A stretch of DNA of 5,764 nt from Planctomycetaceae bacterium (GTDB taxonomy: Bacteria; Planctomycetota; Planctomycetia; Pirellulales; Pirellulaceae). Under the pieces are notes generated by a model, which made no database searches, had not been told where the DNA came from, and saw only the letters and a list, made by a program, of their open reading frames with translations. The position numbers were made by a program, and so were the translations under genes. Position 1 is the stretch's first letter. Each line of letters starts with the position of its first letter. Positions 1-5,620 of this stretch are shown here, piece by piece. Where the stretch lies: positions 1-5,764 of the forward strand of contig REEF01000866.1 of the NCBI GenBank assembly GCA_007695205.1, given 5' to 3'.

Positions 1-288
1 GCCGAATCCAAGGAACCCGCCGTGTGCTAAGGCACCATAACGGATCTCGCCCGTTTCCATCTCAAACACGATTTCTCGCAAATTGCCGAGGGCACGCATA
101 CCCGTTCGGTCGCGTACTTGAGTGCCGCTCAGTTGGCTAACCCGATAAGTCTGCGGCTCATCAGGTCGTTCCATGTCTTCCAGGCCATAATACGCGTCAA
201 GGTTGGCAGCCCATTCCGGATCCTCGACGACGCTCCAATCGTCTTCCAGGGTAGGAGTCTCCTGGAATCGTTGTAGGAAGTGACGCAT
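1..288 (-). CDS. PRC-barrel domain protein, partial (runs off the left edge, possibly 5'-truncated)
   Basis: An open frame of 96 codons runs from an ATG at 288 to the window edge without a stop. From about residue 48 the protein reads like a PRC-barrel: YRVSQLSGTQVRD, then LGNLREIVFEMETGEIRYG and ALAHGGFLGFG, matching the family pattern of a 'SxLxGxxV' strand, an 'I/VxDxxTGxIRY' strand and a GGFLGxG turn. PRC-barrels are small beta-barrel folds found in RimM, photosynthetic reaction centre H subunits and many uncharacterised stress-associated bacterial proteins; the partner here is unknown. Residues 1-36 (TLEDDW, then DPEWAANLDAYYG) resemble, from memory, the linker that follows a first PRC domain in two-domain proteins. 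That would mean an upstream PRC domain is missing and ATG 288 is not the original start. The frame stays open upstream of 288 and no Shine-Dalgarno is visible. Domain call fairly sure; truncation is inference. Confidence 0.72.
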   Translation of the reverse strand, partial: MRHFLQRFQETPTLEDDWSVVEDPEWAANLDAYYGLEDMERPDEPQTYRVSQLSGTQVRDRTGMRALGNLREIVFEMETGEIRYGALAHGGFLGFG

Positions 289-308
289 ACGTCGGACATT
301 GCGACACG

Positions 309-622
309 GTGGGGCGTCGGCTCGCCCTCCTGGACGGCATGCACGGGCACTCGATGGTTGTGGGAGGCCCGTTCCGGACACGGCACGCGTTGCGCGGAAG
401 AGGTGCTGCTGAGAATCGATCGTTGGCGCGACGAGCGTCGCGCGGGCCGGGTGTGGCTGTTCCACCAGCGGCCGCCTGGCCGCCATGCAGGCCGCCGAGA
501 AGAACGTCGAGGAACGGTTGGAAGAACTGACGTCCCAATACCACCGCCGTCGCCAGAACACCATTACCGAGGAACTGCTCGACGTCACCGCCGGCTTCGA
601 ACTGCTCAGCCAAGGAAACTGA
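309..622 (+). pseudogene. atpG: Remnant of F-type ATPase (N-ATPase-like) gamma subunit, frameshifted and internally deleted
   Basis: Three pieces in three frames line up, in order, with the C-terminal half of an ATP synthase gamma subunit. Piece one (309-380) reads VGRRLALLDGMHGHSM. Piece two (about 364-474) reads AEEVLLRIDRWRDERR then RVWLFHQRP, like the '(L)LLxIxxWR...VLLFHNRP' stretch of N-ATPase-type gamma chains. Piece three (about 470-622) reads RLAAMQAAEKNVEERLEEL, then RRRQNTITEELLDVTAGFEL and a TGA at 620-622. This last piece is the characteristic C-terminal helix that inserts in the alpha3beta3 ring (RxxxIT-E-LL-(D/E)-V-x-(A/S)-G). The segment normally between HNRP and RLAAMQ (roughly 70 residues, from memory) is absent and the frame changes there, near 470. 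The whole N-terminal half is also missing. No other ATPase subunit is in the window, so this cannot be functional. The last piece is the strongest evidence; piece one is weak. Confidence 0.65.
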
Positions 623-735
623 TCGCGGCGCATGCGATGGCCTTAGCACCGACATGGCCGAAGCTGTATTCCGCCGCAAGTTCGATGTTCCGTAGGAATG
701 CGGGAAGAATAAGTTCGGCAAACCCAGTGTAGCCA
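623..735. other. Short gap with no recognisable gene
   Basis: This lies between the stop of the atpG remnant and the stop of the minus-strand secreted-protein gene. Both strands have short open stretches here. The minus frame that continues the secreted-protein gene after a putative frameshift stays open through this gap to a stop at 606-608. I see no RNA gene, no convincing terminator hairpin followed by a T-run, and no family I can name. Confidence 0.4.
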
Positions 736-1530
736 TCACGGCCCGCCATGATGATAGCAAACAAGATCAGCTCGTGTCCGGTGGTGGCGCTGCGCTGACC
801 ACCTGGCTGGATCGTAGGCATAGACGATGACTTCGTAGAGGCCCGTTCTATCGACTTCGAGCGTCGCCTGGAACTGACTTGGCTGTCCGGCATACTCCAG
901 CGGCAACTCCCCGCGCTTCTGGCCATCGTGGTAAATGAAAGCGGCCACCTCGAACTGGTCCGCGTCCCAAAGCCCGCCCGGAGTGATGGGGCACCCGCAC
1001 ATCATGCATACATTAGCCCGCAGTGCAACCGACTGAGGATTGCCGGCAAGGTTCACGTGAGCGGGTGGAGCGAGCACGTTGACGGCGAAGCCGGGTAGCT
1101 CGAGCACCAGTCCATCGCCCCCGGTTACGGCCTTGCCGGGTACTACCCATTGCGTGACGCTGGCAGTGTTTTCCGCCTGGCGTTGCGACAAGGGCCCGCG
1201 CGCGGTCACCTCGATTCGCCGGGGTTCGATGAGCTCGACCTGCGCCCGAAACACGGCGGCATCTTCCGTGGACACGGGGGCATGGTGCGGTGCTTTCTCG
1301 GTCATGAGTTTGGCTGTGTCGCCGGTGGTTCCCACCGTCTTACCGCGGGCAAGGATTTGGCCCGTCTCGGCATCGCGGATGACCACCTCGACCCCGCCGA
1401 TCGACGTGCCGACAAACTTCGCCCCCTTCGAGATCACGCGGACGTCGATAGCGGTCGGCTCCGCCAGGGCGCTCCCCAAAAGCATTCCCCCGGCAATCCA
1501 GACAGCGAACATGACTCGGCAACGATCCAT
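736..1530 (-). CDS. Predicted secreted protein with CxxCxC motif, function unknown; C-terminal frameshift likely
   Basis: The 264-residue product starts with a classic signal peptide: MDRCR, a hydrophobic core FAVWIAGGMLLG and an Ala-x-Ala site (SALA before EPTAID), so it should be exported. ATG 1530 is chosen because AAGGAG lies 9 bases upstream; a TTG at 1578 would add 16 residues in front of the signal peptide. The mature part looks all-beta: a first strand-rich segment (about 25-125) with GGVEVVIRDAETGQIL, then a second (about 140-240) ending in GLYEVIVYAYDPA. A conserved-looking metal-site candidate CMMCGCP lies at 175-181, followed by GGLWDADQFEV. I do not recognise the family. The last 22 residues (243-264, rich in Arg and His) do not look like the rest; dropping one base near 802-806 would instead read ASGQRSATTGHELIL. 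It is the third gene of the operon, 44 bases after the GT4 stop. Real gene, role unknown. Confidence 0.8.
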   Translation of the reverse strand: MDRCRVMFAVWIAGGMLLGSALAEPTAIDVRVISKGAKFVGTSIGGVEVVIRDAETGQILARGKTVGTTGDTAKLMTEKAPHHAPVSTEDAAVFRAQVELIEPRRIEVTARGPLSQRQAENTASVTQWVVPGKAVTGGDGLVLELPGFAVNVLAPPAHVNLAGNPQSVALRANVCMMCGCPITPGGLWDADQFEVAAFIYHDGQKRGELPLEYAGQPSQFQATLEVDRTGLYEVIVYAYDPARWSAQRHHRTRADLVCYHHGGP

Positions 1531-1539
1531 GACTCTGGG

Positions 1540-1545
1540 CTCCTT
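1540..1545 (-). promoter_or_regulatory. Ribosome binding site deciding the secreted-protein start
   Basis: AAGGAG on the minus strand sits 9 bases before the ATG at 1530-1528. It supports this start, which places the signal peptide exactly at the N-terminus, over the in-frame TTG at 1578. Confidence 0.7.
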
Positions 1546-1574
1546 ACTTGTTTCTGGAAGACACAAACTGTCAT

Positions 1575-2885
1575 TCAAGTTGCTTGATCAGATTTTACCC
1601 GCTTCGCGTCCGACTGTCCTTCGGCGGCGGCAATCAGGGCATGGGTTTTGGCGGCGAGCAGTTCCCATTCGGTCTGCAGGCGAACCAGTAGCGAGTCCCA
1701 GGCGGTGTGCTGTTCGTCGCCGGCGTCGCGCCGCGCCTGCCGGTCGAGTTGCTCGTAGACCCCGACCAGCCGGCGACTGCATTGTTCGCGGCTGAACATG
1801 CGGGCTCGTTCCCTGGCGGCCGCGGCATGCTTATCGTACGCGTCTCCCGCCAGGGGGAACTCGGCAAGAGCGTCGGCAAAGGTCTCCATGTCGGCATCAC
1901 CGTCAAGCAGGCGCCCCACTTCGTCCGAATAGACGACTTCCCTCGCCCCAGGCGCATCCAGCGCGATCACCGGCTTTCCCGCAGCCATCGCCTCGGCCAA
2001 GACCATGCCCTGCGTCTCGGTCTTGCTGGCGAAGACGAACAGGTCCATGGCCGCATACGCATCGGCCAGCTCCCGCCCCGTACGCCTGCCGGGCATGTAC
2101 AGGCGATCGGCAACGCCTCGATCCCGAAAGGTTTTCTCGATCTGCTCTTGCGAAGTTCCGCTGCCCACCATCAGGCAGCAGCTTTCGGCGCCGGCGTCGT
2201 GACACAAGTAGCGGGCGATGGCTTCTGCCAGAAAGTCGAGATTCTTTTCTGGCGCCAGACGCCCAAGATGGCCGATCACCTTGCTGCCCGGCGGAATGCC
2301 CAATCGCTCGCGCATCGCCCGACCGTTGCCGCCGGAAAACAAGGCCAGATCCACGCCGGTCGGTATGACGGTGATCGGCGATTCAACCCCGCGCTGGCGG
2401 AGCAGGTCGGCGACGCTTTCGCTCGGGGCAATGACATGATCGCACAGATTGGCATAGTCGGTACTAAGACGAACAACAAACTGCCGAAGAAGCTGCTGAT
2501 CGACCGGTACGTAGTGGGTATAGTCTTCGTACATGGTGTGATGCGTGAATACCAGCGGTCGGCCTAACTTTCGTGCGGTCCGCAGCGCTGCGTCGCCCAG
2601 GAAAAAGGGATGATGGGCGTGGATCAGATCGGGACGGAACTCGTGAAGATGCCGGCTGATCGCACCGGGCAGCGGAATACGCACCGAAAAGTCGCTGCCG
2701 TTGAAGTTCTGGATCGCCGGAACTCGCAAAATCGTGTCGGTCGACTTGGTGGCGCCCTGAAAGGTCGGGCACACCACATGGATCTCGTGCCCCAGCGTCC
2801 GCAGGTCGTCGCTGAACGTCTCGACCGAGCGGGCGACCCCGGAAACGTGTGGCAGGTAAGTATTGGTGAACATGACGATCTTCAT
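1575..2885 (-). CDS. GT4 family glycosyltransferase, diacylglycerol/lipid glucosyltransferase-like
   Basis: A complete 436-residue GT-B enzyme. The N-terminal Rossmann half (about 1-175) begins MKIVMFTNTYLPHVSGVARS, with the glycine-containing SGV loop of GT4 enzymes, then IHAHHPF (88-93) and THHTMYEDYTHYVP (114-127), a stretch typical of processive-type diacylglycerol glucosyltransferases. The donor half (about 200-375) has GRLAPEKN (208-215, phosphate contact) and the E-x7-E signature E290...E298 within KTETQGMVLAEAM. GT4 enzymes retain anomeric configuration and use an NDP-sugar, often UDP-glucose. The best guess is an alpha-glucosyl transfer to a membrane lipid at the inner leaflet, but acceptor identity cannot be read from sequence. 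Residues 380-436 are a charged helical tail beyond the usual core. The ATG overlaps the upstream hydrolase stop (ATGA, 2882-2885) and has GAGAGGA 7 bases before it, so translation is probably coupled. Confidence 0.93.
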   Translation of the reverse strand: MKIVMFTNTYLPHVSGVARSVETFSDDLRTLGHEIHVVCPTFQGATKSTDTILRVPAIQNFNGSDFSVRIPLPGAISRHLHEFRPDLIHAHHPFFLGDAALRTARKLGRPLVFTHHTMYEDYTHYVPVDQQLLRQFVVRLSTDYANLCDHVIAPSESVADLLRQRGVESPITVIPTGVDLALFSGGNGRAMRERLGIPPGSKVIGHLGRLAPEKNLDFLAEAIARYLCHDAGAESCCLMVGSGTSQEQIEKTFRDRGVADRLYMPGRRTGRELADAYAAMDLFVFASKTETQGMVLAEAMAAGKPVIALDAPGAREVVYSDEVGRLLDGDADMETFADALAEFPLAGDAYDKHAAAARERARMFSREQCSRRLVGVYEQLDRQARRDAGDEQHTAWDSLLVRLQTEWELLAAKTHALIAAAEGQSDAKRVKSDQAT

Positions 2886-5146
2886 GCGGAGGTCCTCTCG
2901 ATCGGGAATTGCTGGACCGGCTCACGCACTGTCTGAGCACGATAACCGGGTACCTCAACGCGAAGTTCCGGGGCATCGCTGTGCCAATCGGTATCGGTGG
3001 TTAGCAGCAGGTCGTCCGAGCGAACGGTGAAGCGTACATGAATGGGTCCCCAGGGGGTCGGGGTTGGCCCGAAGGCAAGTTCTCCCTGCTCGTTCAGCCA
3101 TCGAGGAAACAGTCCGGCGCCCAGCACCAGGGCGTTGCCTTCCTCGCGAACAAAAAGGTTGCGAATCATGAGGATCCATTCGGCCGCGGCCCAGCCATGC
3201 TGCCCGTCGCCCATGCAGCCGCCGGTGGTGTGCGGATGGATCGCTTCCGGCCACTGGCCCGTCGGCGAGGCCATGCTGGCCACCGCGTCGATCAGTTCAC
3301 GATAGCTGGCATCCCCGGCGCGCAGCAAGACTTGGGCAATCGTCAGCGTCAGGTAGGCATTGATGCCCGAATGGATCATGTCCTGGAAGAATGCCCCACG
3401 GTAGAAGCAGTGCTGGCGGAAATACTCAATGGTCTGCAGTAGCGGCTCATGGCCGGGTTCGACCAATTGCAACGGGTAATCGGCCGCCAGCAGTCCGATT
3501 GCGCCGGAATCCATCCGCCGATAGGGGGCCGCTGGCCAGGCGCCCCGGGCTTGGCCAGTCGCTGCGGCGTCGAGGCTGCGCAGGATGGCCGCCATGAAGT
3601 CGTGGCGCTCGGCGCGGAATCGCCGTGCGTCTTGGGTGTCGCCGCGCGCGGCGGCCAAATCGGCGGCGGCATCCAGTCCGGCAACGCCCCACAGGTCGTC
3701 CCAGTAGTACCAGTCGATGGGCCCGAAATGCTCGGCACTGAAGCCGGGCGGAAAGAGCCCGGCATGCGCCCCCTGGCTGCCGGTTTCGCGGCGTTTCCGA
3801 CCTATCCACGCGGCGCCCTTGTAGATGGCGTCTTTCCAGTCGGTGGGAAGTTCCTGGTGGAAGCACCGCCGGTAGCGGCCGTAGATCCAAAGCACCTGAC
3901 CGTTGGAGTCCCACTCGCCCTCCTGCGAGCGAAAACAGCCATGGCGATCTTGCCGGCCGGGAAAACGCCGCAAGCCTTGCGCGCACCGCTCGTCCAGCCC
4001 AAGCACAAGCAGGGCATTCATCATGAGACTCGCGTCTCGGAACCAGAAACGCCGGTACGTGTAAGGACCCGGTACAATCTCATCGGCCGAAAGCAGCAGC
4101 AGGGTCCGTACCGCGCTATCGTACAGGTACTGGTAGCGTGCATCGGGAACAGTCAGCCTGGCGGTTCCCTCAATTGCCTGGGACCAGGTGCGCGATACCT
4201 TGCTCAGGTAGCGCTTACCGGAAGGTTCCACGGGCTCGACCGGCAGAGGCAATCGCCAGTGGAGAGTGCGTTTGCCGTCGTGCTCCAGGCGGAACATGGC
4301 CGCCGCCGTCGCCATGCCGACACGGCAGCGGATGTTCGTCCTTGACGCTTTGTCCTCCTTCAGATGCTGCAGCACGTCGCCCTCGTCGTAGTTGGCGAAG
4401 ACCACACGATCCGGTGCCTCGCTGAATGTCAGGCGATGTTTCTTTTCGATTTCCAGACAGTGCTCGTTCGCCCAGTAATCGATCGCCTCGACGAATTGAA
4501 CGCCCTCCGGATTGTACGGGCGGACAGCGACCACCAACCACTGGCCGGCCGGAGCCTCGGTCGCCAGTTGCACTTGCAGGACGGGTTGGTCATCTAGCAC
4601 GACCACCCGCACGTCACTTTGCAGCGTCTGCCCTGGCCGCTCGACCCGCGTCCGCACGGCCAGGTGATCGTCCATGTGCAACGTTTGCTCGGCCTCGACA
4701 AGCTTGGATGGCAAAAGGGTGTGCGCGTCGCCCATCACACACGTATCGAGCGACCAGCCGTCGAAAAGCGGTGTCACCAGGCCGCGTGGGTCGACGATGG
4801 GGTAAGCCGGCCAATCCGGCTGGCCGACTGCGGTCCAGTTGCGATGGCTCATATTGATGTGGCTGAACGAGAAAGCTCGCGGAATAAACGACGGATTCTC
4901 CGGACGAAATTGACGCTCGACCCAGTACGGCCAAACCCAGTCCAGATTATGTTGGATCGCACGAGCATTCAACACGCCCCGCGCATGAAAGACGATGCCC
5001 GCTCGAATCAGTTCGATGGGCTCCTGCACATCGGAAGGCTGCGCGAACCGTCGCAGCCTAGCCAGCACCGTGAACGGGTCGATGAACCCGTGGCGATGCA
5101 ACGTATGCCGAACCAGGAATTTCCAAGGCAGCCATTTGCTTAACAT
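2882..5146 (-). CDS. GH15-like (six-hairpin) glycoside hydrolase, glucoamylase-related
   Basis: A complete 754-residue protein with three parts. Residues about 1-330 form a long beta-rich N-terminal region (for example RVVVLDDQPVLQVQLAT, 180-196). Residues about 335-668 look like an (alpha/alpha)6 barrel with FWFRDASLMMNALLVLG (367-383), EWDSNGQVLWIYG (411-423), DWYYWDDLWGVAGLDAA (478-494), QWPEAIHP (631-638) and HGWAAAEWILMIRN (650-663). These match the W-x-R-D, D-x-x-G-Q and HGW-x-AAEW patterns of GH15 and related six-hairpin glycosidases. Residues 670-754 are a beta-rich cap. E634 is a catalytic-residue candidate. Such enzymes hydrolyse alpha-glucosidic bonds in starch, glycogen, dextran or trehalose; the substrate here is not decidable. 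No signal peptide is visible (MLSKWLPWKFLVRHTLHRHG), so it is probably cytoplasmic. The start has no good Shine-Dalgarno; an in-frame TGA at 5171-5173 limits any extension. First gene of the operon, overlapping the GT4 gene by 4 bases. Confidence 0.88.
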   Translation of the reverse strand: MLSKWLPWKFLVRHTLHRHGFIDPFTVLARLRRFAQPSDVQEPIELIRAGIVFHARGVLNARAIQHNLDWVWPYWVERQFRPENPSFIPRAFSFSHINMSHRNWTAVGQPDWPAYPIVDPRGLVTPLFDGWSLDTCVMGDAHTLLPSKLVEAEQTLHMDDHLAVRTRVERPGQTLQSDVRVVVLDDQPVLQVQLATEAPAGQWLVVAVRPYNPEGVQFVEAIDYWANEHCLEIEKKHRLTFSEAPDRVVFANYDEGDVLQHLKEDKASRTNIRCRVGMATAAAMFRLEHDGKRTLHWRLPLPVEPVEPSGKRYLSKVSRTWSQAIEGTARLTVPDARYQYLYDSAVRTLLLLSADEIVPGPYTYRRFWFRDASLMMNALLVLGLDERCAQGLRRFPGRQDRHGCFRSQEGEWDSNGQVLWIYGRYRRCFHQELPTDWKDAIYKGAAWIGRKRRETGSQGAHAGLFPPGFSAEHFGPIDWYYWDDLWGVAGLDAAADLAAARGDTQDARRFRAERHDFMAAILRSLDAAATGQARGAWPAAPYRRMDSGAIGLLAADYPLQLVEPGHEPLLQTIEYFRQHCFYRGAFFQDMIHSGINAYLTLTIAQVLLRAGDASYRELIDAVASMASPTGQWPEAIHPHTTGGCMGDGQHGWAAAEWILMIRNLFVREEGNALVLGAGLFPRWLNEQGELAFGPTPTPWGPIHVRFTVRSDDLLLTTDTDWHSDAPELRVEVPGYRAQTVREPVQQFPIERTSA
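2893..2899 (-). promoter_or_regulatory. Ribosome binding site of the GT4 gene, inside the hydrolase gene
   Basis: GAGAGGA on the minus strand, 7 bases before the GT4 ATG at 2885 and within the last codons of the upstream hydrolase. It confirms the overlapping start. Confidence 0.65.
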
Positions 5147-5170
5147 GGTTTTCGATCCATCGTTATAGTA

Positions 5171-5430
5171 TCAGCAGTCGCCGATTTCCTCCTTCAGTCG
5201 TCGCGCATCTTCAGCGCGAAACGGAATGTCCCAGGTGCCTGTTGCGCCCAATGGGCCACTGTCGGTCGCTCGGGCACGCGATAGAACGTATTGTTCACCT
5301 CCACCGATTGGAAGTGCGCGGCATAGTGGCGCAGCCAAACCTCGTGCCCCAAACCCTCCGGGTAAAACCGCTTACGCCAGTGGCGATAGTTCCACCCACT
5401 CGTGCCGATATGTGCGTGTTTGCTCTTCAT
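5171..5430 (-). pseudogene. DUF72 family protein, internally deleted remnant
   Basis: The N-terminus is a clear DUF72 (YecE-like, TIM-barrel fold, function unknown): MKSKHAHIGTSGWNYRHW, then FYPEGL, an FQSVEVNNTFYRVPE segment with the family's E-x-N-x-(T/S)-FY core, and PGTFRFALK. The ATG-frame then hits TGA at 5194-5196 after only 78 residues, whereas the family is usually about 240-280. In another frame, across the same bases, the sequence continues EDARRLKEEIGDC and stops at 5171-5173. That resembles the usual DUF72 C-terminus (a 'NAxRLKELL' helix). The simplest reading is loss of roughly 150 or more middle codons, leaving both ends joined out of frame near 5195-5215. It ends 24 bases before the hydrolase start and no Shine-Dalgarno precedes its ATG. 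The N-terminal family call is sure; the C-terminal match rests on about 13 residues. Confidence 0.75.
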
Positions 5431-5447
5431 GGTCGCTGGAATCAAGG

Positions 5448-5463
5448 TGCAAATGCGATGCCA
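5448..5463 (-). promoter_or_regulatory. Possible sigma-54 (-24/-12) promoter element
   Basis: The minus strand reads TGGCATCGCATTTGCA. The sigma-54 consensus is TGGCAC-N5-TTGCW, and here the GG and GC doublets have exactly the expected spacing, with one mismatch (T for C at the sixth base). It lies upstream of the DUF72 remnant and the operon. A start site about 12 bases after the GC would leave a leader of only about 7 bases before ATG 5430, so it might instead serve the hydrolase operon through the dead gene, or be chance. Confidence 0.28.
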
Positions 5464-5620
5464 TCCTGGGCGAAGTCGGCTCAGCCGCTGACCATACGAC
5501 TTGCGTGGGATGCGGACTGCATCGGCGGCGTGGCGGTGGACGATGGGGTGAGCGGCCGCGGGCGGCTGCCAAGTTGGCGTGCGAGTGCGACAATCTGACG
5601 GAGATCGGCGGCAGTCGCCG
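5464..5620. other. Intergenic stretch without recognisable gene
   Basis: Between the possible sigma-54 site and the tandem repeat. A minus-strand open frame crosses it, but its translation is Arg/Pro/His-rich, begins inside the repeat and shows no domain. No RNA gene or terminator is evident. Confidence 0.45.

Noticed and set aside
129..386. 85-residue minus frame across the left end
   Set aside because: It overlaps the PRC-barrel frame, which has a recognisable fold; this one has none.
469..476. GCGGCCGC (NotI-like) at the atpG junction, suggesting a cloning scar
   Set aside because: Such octamers are expected in DNA this GC-rich, another GCGGCCGC occurs at about 5552, and no vector sequence is present.
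1578..1578. TTG start for the secreted protein, touching the GT4 stop
   Set aside because: It would put 16 residues before the signal peptide, while ATG 1530 has AAGGAG at good spacing.
1079..4345. Long plus-strand open frames (1079-1795, 1707-2567, 3449-4345)
   Set aside because: They are antisense to clearly coding minus-strand genes in GC-rich DNA and show no domain of their own.
5140..5160. Six-codon leader peptide (MDRKPC) overlapping the hydrolase start
   Set aside because: No ribosome binding site close to it and no hairpin or codon bias suggesting attenuation.
5188..5193. AGGAGG on the minus strand as ribosome binding site of the hydrolase
   Set aside because: It is 41 bases from ATG 5146, with no start codon at usable distance; it lies in the DUF72 C-terminal codons (RLKEE).
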